Shown here: positions 7,978-14,827 of the stretch, piece after piece
How positions within the stretch are numbered: position 1 is the first letter of the stretch
Layout of the letters: each line of letters begins with the position of its first letter
Origin: an uncultured Lachnospiraceae bacterium
GTDB lineage: Bacteria > Bacillota > Clostridia > Lachnospirales > Lachnospiraceae
Reading direction: 5' to 3'
Length of the DNA stretch: 33,261 nucleotides
NCBI GenBank assembly: GCA_902781895.1
Contig: CACZLA010000023.1
Coordinates: 1-33,261, forward strand
Made by a program: the position numbers and the translations under genes
Notes under the pieces: generated by a model
Databases searched by the model: none
What the model saw: the letters and a program-made list of their open reading frames with translations, nothing else
Told to the model about the DNA's origin: nothing

Positions 7978-10044
7978 TTAATAGAAATATATAGTATTTG
8001 TTCTCGAAAGCTCATGTTTATCCTTATCTATCTGAGCAACACATATCTCATTACCACCTTCAGGTTTTCCATCCAGTTCTTCTTTCGGAACGATAAGTGT
8101 ATGTTCATCCACATAAACAGTCTGCAATCTTGTCTCGTCCAAAAGGACCACAGAAAACGGGGTAAAATTAGAGCCTGTGACCTTAAGAGAGCCTGTACCG
8201 GATATGTATTCCACAGCATCTGTTGTGATAGGATAAAGACCCAGCTGTATATCTACACCTGTATATTCCGGAATAAAATTATATATAAATTTATCGCCAT
8301 AGAGCATATCATACTCAACAAGCTGAATCTTCTGATCAAATACTTCACTATCTTCAGGCGAATCAAAATTAAAGAATCTCTGGTGAACATCCTGACAAAC
8401 ACCCGTTTTATATCCAAGTGCCCGAAGTATATAGTCCGACATCTCATATGCATAAACATCTCTGTCTTCAAGGCCAAGATCATAATTACTAATTATGACA
8501 TATTCTGTCTGAGATTCAGTTCCGGAAATAAACTGTCCTTCCTCAAAGGTAAGACTTGGAATATGATCTCCGTAAAGCAGAAGAACATAATCATCTCCAC
8601 GTTCATCAAGCCTGTCCTTAAGATCCTTGATCATCTCATCCATTTCATAACATTGATTAACAAAATAACCGAATTGATACTGAAGCTCCTCATTTTCATT
8701 ATCAAGTGTAACCTGAACATGTTCTTCGGTCTTCAGTGCATCAGTAGGATATCTTCCATGTCCCTGAACTGATATTGTATATACAAAATCAGGCTCTTCA
8801 TCAGAATCAAGAGCAGCTATTATTTCATCAGGAAGACAACTGTCTTTTGCCCAGCCTGTTTCAGTACGTTCAAAATCCTTCATATACTCCAAAGAAGTAA
8901 AGGTCTGGAATCCCAGATTCCCATAGGTTACATCTCTTGAATAGAACTTTGCTTTATTATTATGGATAGCATGTGTTCCGTACCCATCCCTGAGAAGGAG
9001 CTGTGCCATACTTTCACATGGTGTAGTAGTAAGTACAGTCTTATACGGATACTCTCCTGCTCCGAAATCCTTACTCTTCATACCTGTAAGTATTTCAAAC
9101 TCGGTATTTGCAGTTCCGGCTCCGATAGCAGGAACTGTAAGAAATCCTGAAGGGTACTCTGCTTCATACTCTTTAAAATTCGGAATTGACTCGATATCGG
9201 TATTTATCCCCTTAACCCTTCCGATATCAATAAAAGACTCCAGCTGAATAGCTATAATATCTGGCTTGCTCGGCTTATTGTTTTTATACTTAACCTTAGT
9301 CTTAGGGGCATCAAGCTCATGAAGCTCAAGTTCCAGATCATTTACAGCATCAAAGCTGTAATCTTCCGGTTTAGTAACACCCTGATCTATCACACTGTTG
9401 GAGAAACAATAAACAAAACCATAATCCTTATAGGCTGTTCCCAGATTTGTAAACTTGGTTGAAACAAGAGAAAACTCAACCATAAGAATAGTTGCAATAT
9501 AAACCAGAGCAAAAGAAACAAGAACTACTATAATTCCCTGAATATAGTTAACCTTTCCCTTAAGCTTAGGGGTTTTAAGAAATGCAATAACAATAAGGAT
9601 AATAAAAATAAGAATACCGGTAAATATTAGTATTCGCTGGAACAGATTGAAATAAATACTGAACATACTGAGTACGTCAGAAAACATCAGAAAATCGATT
9701 GCAGAGAAAGGAGTAATTCTGAATCCGAGAACCACGAAATTTATAACTCCCACAGCAACCCATATCAAAGTCACAAGACCCATAATAAAACCTCTTCTTT
9801 TAAAAAGAAGAGAAATATTAAGGGTAAAGAATATAATAAGAATATTATATAAAAATACAAGTGGATTATAGAAAATAAATAAAAACGGACTAAGCAGAGA
9901 CCTTCTTCCGAGCATCTCAAGAACAAGTCCCAGAATAACAGAAGAAATAAAGGAGAACAGAAGCCACTTTCCAAGTGACAGCTCATATGTCTTCTTTATT
10001 CCCGAACCGACTTTATTTTTTATTGTAGATATTTTTTCTTTCAT
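7978..10044 (-). CDS. LTA-synthase-family phosphoglycerol transferase (sulfatase superfamily)
   Basis: The protein (688 residues) has about five membrane helices in its first 200 residues and then an extracellular alkaline-phosphatase/sulfatase domain. The residues matching LtaS (Glu, Thr nucleophile, Asp-His) are all visible: Glu269 in IIAIQLESF, Thr314 in GTANTEFEILTG, and Asp493-His494 in LLYGDHIPSL. HNNKAKFYSRD and SVQGHGRYP also fit. The expected reaction is transfer of glycerol phosphate from phosphatidylglycerol to a glycolipid-anchored chain outside the membrane. Residues about 600-688 form an extra beta-rich tail (VTGSNFTPFSVVLLDE...) that looks like an IPT/TIG-type domain, absent from classical LtaS. 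The ATG has only a weak ribosome binding site, 31 nt after the 100-aa gene, suggesting coupling. Exact polymer is not certain. Confidence 0.9.
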   Translation of the reverse strand: MKEKISTIKNKVGSGIKKTYELSLGKWLLFSFISSVILGLVLEMLGRRSLLSPFLFIFYNPLVFLYNILIIFFTLNISLLFKRRGFIMGLVTLIWVAVGVINFVVLGFRITPFSAIDFLMFSDVLSMFSIYFNLFQRILIFTGILIFIILIVIAFLKTPKLKGKVNYIQGIIVVLVSFALVYIATILMVEFSLVSTKFTNLGTAYKDYGFVYCFSNSVIDQGVTKPEDYSFDAVNDLELELHELDAPKTKVKYKNNKPSKPDIIAIQLESFIDIGRVKGINTDIESIPNFKEYEAEYPSGFLTVPAIGAGTANTEFEILTGMKSKDFGAGEYPYKTVLTTTPCESMAQLLLRDGYGTHAIHNNKAKFYSRDVTYGNLGFQTFTSLEYMKDFERTETGWAKDSCLPDEIIAALDSDEEPDFVYTISVQGHGRYPTDALKTEEHVQVTLDNENEELQYQFGYFVNQCYEMDEMIKDLKDRLDERGDDYVLLLYGDHIPSLTFEEGQFISGTESQTEYVIISNYDLGLEDRDVYAYEMSDYILRALGYKTGVCQDVHQRFFNFDSPEDSEVFDQKIQLVEYDMLYGDKFIYNFIPEYTGVDIQLGLYPITTDAVEYISGTGSLKVTGSNFTPFSVVLLDETRLQTVYVDEHTLIVPKEELDGKPEGGNEICVAQIDKDKHELSRTNTIYFY

Positions 10045-10075
10045 ATTAAAAATACCGGTTATTTTGATTTTTTAA

Positions 10076-10378
10076 TCACGCTTTCTTCATATCTTCCTCA
10101 AGAACAGAGAACTGTTTCTTAGGCATTTTTTTCATATTTTCAGTAAAACGGATTATATCTTCATTCACAAAATTAGCAATGACTTCAGCATCAGCTTCTG
10201 ATATGCCGCTGCTATCAATATTCTCATTCCAGACAATCATCATTCGCTGATTGATATTGTTAAATGCCTGTGATAATTCTTCATTATATATATCATTAAA
10301 CTGATTAAGAATAGAAGAAATCTTTTTAAACTCTTCTATATGCTCTTTACCCCAATCACGAAACTCTTCTATAGACAT
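10076..10378 (-). CDS. Small helical protein of unknown function (100 aa)
   Basis: I do not recognise the family. The protein is acidic and almost entirely amphipathic helix by eye, without a signal peptide or membrane segment, so it is probably cytosolic. There are no Cys residues and no metal motif. It has a very good ribosome binding site (AGGAGGG, 7-8 nt before the ATG) and its own sigma-A-type promoter at 10423-10451, so it is a real gene. It is the first gene of a unit with the LTA-synthase-like gene 31 nt downstream, which hints at a role near cell-envelope polymer synthesis; that link is inference. A WXG100-like fold was considered but the central Trp-x-Gly is missing. Confidence 0.75.
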   Translation of the reverse strand: MSIEEFRDWGKEHIEEFKKISSILNQFNDIYNEELSQAFNNINQRMMIVWNENIDSSGISEADAEVIANFVNEDIIRFTENMKKMPKKQFSVLEEDMKKA

Positions 10379-10422
10379 AAAATAACCCTCCTAAAGAATA
10401 GCTTTGTTTTAACATAAATGCG

Positions 10423-10451
10423 ATTATACATCAATTATATCTATATTTCAA
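10423..10451 (-). promoter_or_regulatory. Sigma-A-type promoter of the 100-aa gene / LTA-synthase-like unit
   Basis: On the minus strand TTGAAA (10451-10446), 17 nt and TATAAT (10428-10423), with a TG one base before the minus-10 box (extended minus-10). Transcription would start near 10416, giving a leader of about 38 nt ahead of the ATG at 10378. Confidence 0.75.
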
Positions 10452-10517
10452 CTATATAAAACACTTTATTTAATGACCAAATACAGCTGTTTTAAACCAT
10501 TTTTTACACCTGGAATA

Positions 10518-11024
10518 TTATATGCATACAGGCTTTCCATCCAGCTTAACCTCAATCAGTTCATCATCCGGAGCATAAACAAGTTTAAGCGAAAAATAAG
10601 GTCTTTCATCTTCAAGAAGCTTAAAGAATATCCTGTCCCCCTTCCAGATTGGGAGGTCATAAACATCCTTCTTATCTATCCATATAAGCTCACCTTCATC
10701 ACAGTCGATAAGACTGATATCCTCCGTATCAATTTGATCTCCTTCGAAACCGTCAGCCGTGTATAAATGCATATACTCCACAACCGAGTCACCATAGGTA
10801 AATGTAACAAGACCTCGTGCTCTGTAGCTTGTAAGGGTAAGACCCGTTTCTTCTTTTACCTCCCGAAGCAGGCACTCCTCCGGACTTTCACCGTATTCAA
10901 AATGTCCACCCACGCCAATATATTTATCCTTATTTATATCATTTTCCTTTTTTACTCTGTGAAGCATCAGGTACTTACCTTCTTTTTCTATATAGCACAG
11001 AGTTGTAATCTTAGGTTGATTCAT
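10518..11024 (-). CDS. Nudix hydrolase, 8-oxo-dGTP diphosphatase type
   Basis: The 168-residue protein has a complete Nudix box GX5EX7REUXEEXGU, seen as GHFEYGE followed by REVKEETGL (about residues 40-62), which binds the metal ions used to cleave nucleoside-diphosphate-X bonds. The N-terminus LCYIEKEGKYLMLHRVKKEND and the nearby DKYIGVGGHFE are typical of the MutT-like 8-oxo-dGTP/DNA-mismatch group in Clostridia. It would cleanse the nucleotide pool of oxidised dGTP, though Nudix substrate choice cannot be read reliably from sequence. AAAAGGAGAAACT precedes the ATG. It diverges from the HAD gene at 11199 and has no neighbour in its own operon. Confidence 0.88.
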   Translation of the reverse strand: MNQPKITTLCYIEKEGKYLMLHRVKKENDINKDKYIGVGGHFEYGESPEECLLREVKEETGLTLTSYRARGLVTFTYGDSVVEYMHLYTADGFEGDQIDTEDISLIDCDEGELIWIDKKDVYDLPIWKGDRIFFKLLEDERPYFSLKLVYAPDDELIEVKLDGKPVCI

Positions 11025-11074
11025 AGTTTCTCCTTTTTACTTACAACGGTAAACCACCATACTTTGAATAATTC

Positions 11075-11103
11075 TTTAAATATAAACTCTCGAATGTTAT
11101 AAT
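11075..11103 (+). promoter_or_regulatory. Probable promoter of the HAD-GNAT-SDR run
   Basis: TTTAAA (11075-11080), 17 nt and a perfect TATAAT (11098-11103) with TG nearby. The start near 11110 gives a leader of about 90 nt. The leader contains a small hairpin, TTCCTG/CAGGAA at 11134-11149, of unknown role. Confidence 0.45.
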
Positions 11104-11198
11104 CATAACGTAAGTGCCAAATGTCAAAATGTGTTCCTGCTTACAGGAAAAGCGTATTGATCTTATGACACAAACTTATATATACAGAGGAAATCTAT

Positions 11199-11969
11199 AT
11201 GATCAAAGCTTGTTTTTTTGATATCGACGGGACACTTTATTCCCATACAACAAACAGAGTTCCCGATAGTGCAAAAAAGGCACTGGAACAACTGAGAAAA
11301 AACGGAATAAAGATTGTCGTATGCACCGGTCGTTCACTCTCAGACTATAAAAAGCTTCCGGTTGCAGAAATAGAATTCGATGGATATCTTACACTAAACG
11401 GAATGCTCTGCTATGACGAGAATTATAATGTTATTTCCGGAACACCTATACCGGAAAAAGATGCCGGTATCATAAAAATGATATTTTTAGCCGAAAAAAT
11501 ACCCATAACACTGATAAACGAAAACGGACTTAAGCTTAATTTTGAAAATGATATAGTTATCAAAACTCAGTCTGATGCAAATGAAGCTGTTCCCGAAATA
11601 AATATGTACCGAGGATTAAAGATATATCAGGCATCTGCTTTTGTCAACGAAAAACAAAAGAATATGCTCAAAGAACTGCTCGACTACTGCGATATCACCT
11701 CATGGCATGATACCGGAATCGACATCATCGCAAAGGGAAGCGGAAAAGATACAGGTATTCAAAAATATATAGAATTAAATGATATCTCGCAGGATGAAAT
11801 AATGGCATTCGGAGACGGCGAGAACGATATAAGGATGTTGAAGTATGCAGGAATTGGCGTAGCACTCGGAAATGCCAAAGAAGAAGTAAAGGAAATAGCC
11901 GATTATGTAACTGCAGATATAGATGATGACGGCATAGAAAAAGCACTTAAGCATTTTAATCTTATATAG
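11199..11969 (+). CDS. HAD-superfamily Cof-type phosphatase
   Basis: A 256-residue cytosolic hydrolase with the HAD motifs in order: ACFFDIDGTL (nucleophile and acid/base Asp, residues 8 and 10), VCTGRS (motif II), a Lys near residue 187 (motif III) and MAFGDGENDIRML (motif IV). The long insertion between motifs II and III is the C2B cap of the Cof/YbjI group, which dephosphorylates sugar phosphates, pyridoxal phosphate or flavin mononucleotide. The substrate cannot be named. The ribosome binding site is AGAGGAAATCT. The next gene starts 15 nt after the stop, so it is likely cotranscribed with the GNAT gene. Confidence 0.9.
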   Translation: MIKACFFDIDGTLYSHTTNRVPDSAKKALEQLRKNGIKIVVCTGRSLSDYKKLPVAEIEFDGYLTLNGMLCYDENYNVISGTPIPEKDAGIIKMIFLAEKIPITLINENGLKLNFENDIVIKTQSDANEAVPEINMYRGLKIYQASAFVNEKQKNMLKELLDYCDITSWHDTGIDIIAKGSGKDTGIQKYIELNDISQDEIMAFGDGENDIRMLKYAGIGVALGNAKEEVKEIADYVTADIDDDGIEKALKHFNLI

Positions 11970-11984
11970 TAAAGGAGAAAAAAC

Positions 11985-12482
11985 ATGAATCTACCGGATA
12001 AAACAGACGCTATAGTAAAACTCTGGACTTTAAAGGATGATCCTGAGTTATTTAAAAGACTGCATGACAATGGATATGAAATTAAAAAAGCCATGTCTCC
12101 GAACATTACTTATATTTACAATTTTATAAAAGAAAACTTTTCATCGGAAACAGAGAATTCATCATGGGCAGACGAAGCACTACCCTCTATTATGGGACAG
12201 CATTGTTTTATCTGCGTAAAAGATGAAAAAATAGTCGGTTTCTTCTGCTGTGAGGCTACCACAAAGGATTTTATCGGTCCTGCAGGTGTTCTTCCGGAAC
12301 ACAGAGGAAATGGTATCGCCGGGGCGCTGTACATTTCACTTTGCAAGCATATGATCGAACTGGGCTATAAATATGCAATAGTCGGTTGGATACATGAAGG
12401 AGCCCTGAAGGTTGTAGAAAAATATACTGATTATATTCTTGCAGAAGGTGCCAGCGAAGGATCTTATAAAGACCTGATCTAG
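11985..12482 (+). CDS. GNAT-family N-acetyltransferase
   Basis: The 165-residue protein has a central GNAT core: strand residues VGFFCCEATTKDFIGPAGVLPEHRGNGIAGALY (about 87-119). Its GVLPEHRGNGIAGAL segment is the acetyl-CoA pyrophosphate-binding motif A (Q/RxxGxG/A type, here HRGNGIA). The acceptor substrate is unknown. The first 60 residues are not conserved with well-known subfamilies that I recognise. A strong AAAGGAGAAAAAAC site precedes the ATG. It sits 15 nt after the HAD gene and about 100 nt before the SDR gene, all on the plus strand. Confidence 0.85.
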   Translation: MNLPDKTDAIVKLWTLKDDPELFKRLHDNGYEIKKAMSPNITYIYNFIKENFSSETENSSWADEALPSIMGQHCFICVKDEKIVGFFCCEATTKDFIGPAGVLPEHRGNGIAGALYISLCKHMIELGYKYAIVGWIHEGALKVVEKYTDYILAEGASEGSYKDLI

Positions 12483-12517
12483 AGCTAAATGAATCATCTG
12501 AATACTTTATTGAGAAA

Positions 12518-12533
12518 CCCGGCAATAACCGGG
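12518..12533 (+). other. Small GC-rich hairpin before the SDR gene
   Basis: CCCGG (12518-12522), six-base loop, CCGGG (12529-12533). No T-run follows, so a terminator is not supported. It is followed by an AAAGGAAAA stretch that is too far (about 40 nt) from the SDR start to serve as its ribosome binding site. Confidence 0.4.
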
Positions 12534-12581
12534 AGAAAGGAAAATCCGATCATCTGCTGATAATTGGATTATATGTATATT

Positions 12582-13433
12582 ATGAAAAAAGCAATAGTTA
12601 CCGGAGGCGAATCCGGCATAGGAAAAGGAATCGTAAAAGCACTTTCAAAGGAAGGTTATGAAATAGTATCCTCCTATTATTATGAAAAAGAGCTTGCTGA
12701 TGAAGTTAAAAAGGAAATCGAAGCTGAAGGCGGAAAAATAACATTTTTCAAAGCAGACTTTTCAGAGAATGATACACCGCATGAATTCTTCAATGCTGCA
12801 GTCTCCCATCTCGAAGGCCTTGACCTTCTGGTAAACAACGCCGCTGCCAGCATACCTGAATCCTTACAGGACTTAAAGGATGAACATACGGATTTTATCC
12901 TGTCCTTATCCCTCAGAGCATACATCATATTAATGCATGAAGCAGCATCCTATATGATAAAAAATAATATAAAGGGAAATATAGTAAATATCACCTCAAC
13001 CCGTGGTGAAAGAGCTTATCCTAATGCAGGTATATATGAAGCTGCAAAAGCAGGTATAAAACAGTCTATCAAATGTTTCGCTCTGGACGTAGCACCATAT
13101 GGCATCAGAATCAACAACGTAGCTCCCGGAGCAATAAGAGTCAGAACCAAAAAAGAAATAGCTGCAGTTAAAAATCCGACTGTTTCAGATTATTACTGGA
13201 AAGAAACCTTTAAAGATGTAACCCCGGAAGAAGCAGAAAATATTCCTGATTTCTGGGATGAACTTGGAAAATGCATTCCTCTCGGAAGGAGTGGTCTGCC
13301 GGAGGATATAGCAAATGCAGTATGCTTCCTGGCATCGGATAAAGCATCCTATATAACCGGAGTCACCATAAATGTGGATGGTGGCCTTATACTTGCGGGA
13401 ATGCCGGAAAACGGAAAATATAAGTGGATATAA
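12582..13433 (+). CDS. Short-chain dehydrogenase/reductase (3-oxoacyl-ACP reductase-like)
   Basis: A classical SDR with the nucleotide-binding TGGESGIGKGI near the N-terminus, the structural NNAAAS motif, the catalytic Ser in VNITSTRGE, the YxxxK pair in YEAAKAG and the closing VDGGLIL. The substrate is unknown. There is an unusual insertion near residues 200-225 (KETFKDVTPEEAENIPDFWD) compared with FabG. Three starts are possible: TTG 12564, ATG 12573 and ATG 12582. None has a good ribosome binding site. I choose 12582 because MKKAIVTGG is where SDR proteins normally begin; this gives 283 residues. Confidence 0.87.
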   Translation: MKKAIVTGGESGIGKGIVKALSKEGYEIVSSYYYEKELADEVKKEIEAEGGKITFFKADFSENDTPHEFFNAAVSHLEGLDLLVNNAAASIPESLQDLKDEHTDFILSLSLRAYIILMHEAASYMIKNNIKGNIVNITSTRGERAYPNAGIYEAAKAGIKQSIKCFALDVAPYGIRINNVAPGAIRVRTKKEIAAVKNPTVSDYYWKETFKDVTPEEAENIPDFWDELGKCIPLGRSGLPEDIANAVCFLASDKASYITGVTINVDGGLILAGMPENGKYKWI

Positions 13434-13505
13434 ATTGGATAAAAAGATTTCCGAGAACCCGCCATGCGCATGCATGCGCGTGGCTCAGAGCCCTCTAGGG
13501 CTCTG

Positions 13506-13550
13506 TATACAAGAAAAGGATACCCGTGTTTGGGTATCCTTTCTTGTATA
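13506..13550. terminator. Long hairpin, possible bidirectional terminator
   Basis: The arms 13506-13525 and 13532-13550 pair over 19 bp with one bulged A, enclosing the loop GTGTTT. The stem is centred on GGATACCC/GGGTATCC. Tails are only mixed T-rich (TTTTATTATA on the minus strand), so termination is likely but not certain. It lies 73 nt past the SDR stop. Confidence 0.55.
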
Positions 13551-13556
13551 ATAAAA

Positions 13557-13572
13557 GCGCGAGACGGGACTC
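13557..13572 (-). repeat. 16-bp direct repeat of the tRNA-Gly 3' end (att-like)
   Basis: GCGCGAGACGGGACTC here is identical to the last 16 nt of the tRNA-Gly gene at 13730-13745, in the same orientation, 173 bp apart. Each copy is preceded on the plus strand by a long hairpin. This is the layout of an attachment-site duplication at a tRNA 3' end, but no integrase lies between, only 157 bp of palindromes. Confidence 0.7.
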
Positions 13573-13662
13573 CCACCGGCGGCTCAGCCGCCTTTCAGGC
13601 CGGGCTGCACCTCGAATGCCCCACCGGGGCATTCTCTCGATGCTTCGCATCTCGGGTTTGCC

Positions 13663-13678
13663 GTTCGAGTCCCATCTC
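13663..13678 (+). repeat. Inverted, degenerate copy of the tRNA-Gly 3' end
   Basis: GTTCGAGTCCCATCTC matches the tRNA's GTTCGAGTCCCGTCTC at 15 of 16 positions, but reads on the plus strand. With the direct copy at 13557-13572 it forms a 12-bp closing stem (GAGACGGGACTC with GAGTCCCATCTC, one mismatch that becomes a G-U pair in minus-strand RNA) around three internal hairpins. Confidence 0.7.
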
Positions 13679-13683
13679 TTGAA

Positions 13684-13728
13684 CTGCAAATAAAAATGGA
13701 CACCCTACGGATGTCCATTTTTATTTGC

Positions 13729-13730
<2 letters not shown>
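13684..13730 (-). terminator. Long perfect hairpin directly after tRNA-Gly
   Basis: A perfect 19-bp stem (13684-13702 with 13712-13730) and a 9-nt loop. It begins at the very end of the tRNA gene, so on the minus strand it serves as the tRNA terminator or 3'-processing hairpin. The stem carries ATTTTTATTTGCAG on one arm rather than a simple T-run after the stem. A similar long hairpin lies at 13506-13550. Confidence 0.65.
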
Positions 13731-13800
<70 letters not shown>

Positions 13801-13829
13801 ATAAACGACTTGTCGTCACAACAAAAGCT

Positions 13830-13858
13830 ATATTATCACAAGAGTGAATATGTGTCAA
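13830..13858 (-). promoter_or_regulatory. Promoter of tRNA-Gly
   Basis: On the minus strand a perfect TTGACA (13858-13853), a 17-nt spacer and TAATAT (13835-13830). Transcription would start about 20-25 nt before the mature tRNA 5' end at 13800. Confidence 0.75.
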
Positions 13859-13896
13859 TGCTTTTTTCGAACAAAAGTCGTCTTTTTTAGATTACT

Positions 13897-14046
13897 TTAG
13901 AATAAGATGTTTCTTCTGTTTCTGAGAAGCTTTGCACCTGATACTATATTGATCACACCAAGTGTGATTCCGAATACAATAAATAAAACTCCCAGTGCAA
14001 TATTTGTTCCACCAACACTCTTTAAAAGCTTATAAACCTTTTCCAT
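13897..14046 (-). CDS. Small single-span membrane protein (49 aa), downstream of pyrE
   Basis: This short gene begins at the ATG at 14046 (MEKVYKLLKSVGGTNIALGV) and ends NRRNILF before TAA at 13897-13899. A strong GAGGGGAG site lies about 8 nt upstream, and the start is only 17 nt after the pyrE stop, so translation is likely. One hydrophobic segment (about residues 16-36, ALGVLFIVFGITLGVINIVSG) is followed by a basic tail KLLRNRR, predicting an N-out or hairpin-less single span with the tail in the cytosol. I do not recognise the family. Its place in the pyrE transcript is clear, but a role in pyrimidine metabolism is not implied by sequence. Confidence 0.75.
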   Translation of the reverse strand: MEKVYKLLKSVGGTNIALGVLFIVFGITLGVINIVSGAKLLRNRRNILF

Positions 14047-14063
14047 ATTTATTATCTCCCCTC

Positions 14064-14735
14064 TTAATATCCGTACTGCTCATAATAAGCATCAATTCTG
14101 CTCTTTATCTCATCATCGATAATAACATTTCCCTTATAAGGCTTGTTATACAGATATTCAATAACTTCCTTCATTGTAACTATAGCTGCCGTATCAAATC
14201 CATACAGATCCTTTATTTCTTCAAGAGCTCCCTTATCGCCCTTACCCTTTTCACATCTGTTAAGGGATACCATAAGGCCTAATATCTTCACATCACCCTG
14301 AGCCTTCACAATAGGTATAGTCTCTTCCATGGACTTACCTGATGTAGTAACATCCTCTATGATAACAACTCTGTCTCCGTCCTTTATAGGACTTCCGAGA
14401 AGTATACCGGCATCACCATGATCCTTAGCTTCTTTTCGGTTTGAGCAGTATCTTATCTCTTTACCATAAAGCTTACTAAAGGCGATTGTTGTGGCTACAC
14501 CGATAGGAATACCCTTGTATGCCGGTCCGAAAAGAACATCAAAGTCATCCCCGTAAGTATTATGAATAGCCTTTGCATAGTATTCTCCCAGCTTAGAAAG
14601 CTGTGAGCCCGTAACATATAATCCGGCATTCATAAAGAATGGCGATTTTCTTCCGCTTTTAAGTGTAAAGTCACCGAATCTCAGGACATTACAGTCAAGC
14701 ATAAAGTCGATAAATTCCTTCTTGTAGTCTTCCAT
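14064..14735 (-). CDS. pyrE: Orotate phosphoribosyltransferase
   Basis: The enzyme joins orotate and PRPP into OMP, the fifth step of pyrimidine synthesis. The PRPP-binding signature VVIIEDVTTSGKSM (about residues 123-136) and the catalytic loop region NRKEAKDHGDAG are visible. The start is the ATG at 14735 (MEDYKKEFIDFML, 223 residues): GGAGG lies 8 nt before it. A longer frame starting at 14792 would include the coaBC terminator hairpin and is not credible. Other pyr genes are not nearby. It follows coaBC on the same strand but is separated by a strong terminator at 14762-14800, so readthrough or an internal promoter must supply it. Confidence 0.96.
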   Translation of the reverse strand: MEDYKKEFIDFMLDCNVLRFGDFTLKSGRKSPFFMNAGLYVTGSQLSKLGEYYAKAIHNTYGDDFDVLFGPAYKGIPIGVATTIAFSKLYGKEIRYCSNRKEAKDHGDAGILLGSPIKDGDRVVIIEDVTTSGKSMEETIPIVKAQGDVKILGLMVSLNRCEKGKGDKGALEEIKDLYGFDTAAIVTMKEVIEYLYNKPYKGNVIIDDEIKSRIDAYYEQYGY

Positions 14736-14761
14736 AAACAGGTCCTCCATACAGCTAATAA

Positions 14762-14800
14762 AAAATGATGTGATATGTCTCTCACATACCACATCATTTT
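14762..14800 (-). terminator. Terminator between coaBC and pyrE
   Basis: A 17-bp stem (14762-14778 with 14784-14800, one G-T type mismatch) around CTCTC, ending in a T-run on the minus strand. It starts 28 nt after the coaBC stop and ends 27 nt before the pyrE start. It could also act as an attenuator for pyrE; I see no leader peptide. Confidence 0.85.
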
Positions 14801-14827
14801 ATCACAATGCACTATCAGTGTCAAAAC

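Larger units (their letters stand above)
13434..13728. other. Hairpin-packed intergenic element between the SDR gene and tRNA-Gly
   Basis: No protein-coding gene is supported here; short open frames result from GC-rich palindromes. In order: stem 13462-13470/13475-13483 (9 bp, one G-T), perfect stem 13486-13493/13498-13505 (CAGAGCCC), long stem 13506-13525/13532-13550, tRNA 3'-end copy 13557-13572, stem GGCGGC/GCCGCC 13578-13592, stem GAATGCCCC/GGGGCATTC 13614-13634, stem GATGC/GCATC 13639-13651, inverted tRNA 3'-end copy 13663-13678, then the 19-bp perfect stem 13684-13730. Nearly every base belongs to a stem. The region may be a mobile or amplifying palindromic element lodged at a tRNA gene. 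Confidence 0.75.

Noticed and set aside
7960-7984. Terminator at the end of the LTA-synthase-like gene (CTATTAAGA/TCTTAATAG)
   Set aside because: A 9-bp AT-rich stem that overlaps the stop codon and has no T-run; too weak to call.
8014-8772. Plus-strand open frame of 252 codons antisense to the LTA-synthase-like gene
   Set aside because: Lys/Ile/Phe-rich translation of the antisense strand, no ribosome binding site, and the sense gene shows intact catalytic motifs.
10076-10378. WXG100 (ESAT-6-like) identity for the 100-aa protein
   Set aside because: Size and helicity fit, but the Trp-x-Gly turn and a type VII secretion context are lacking.
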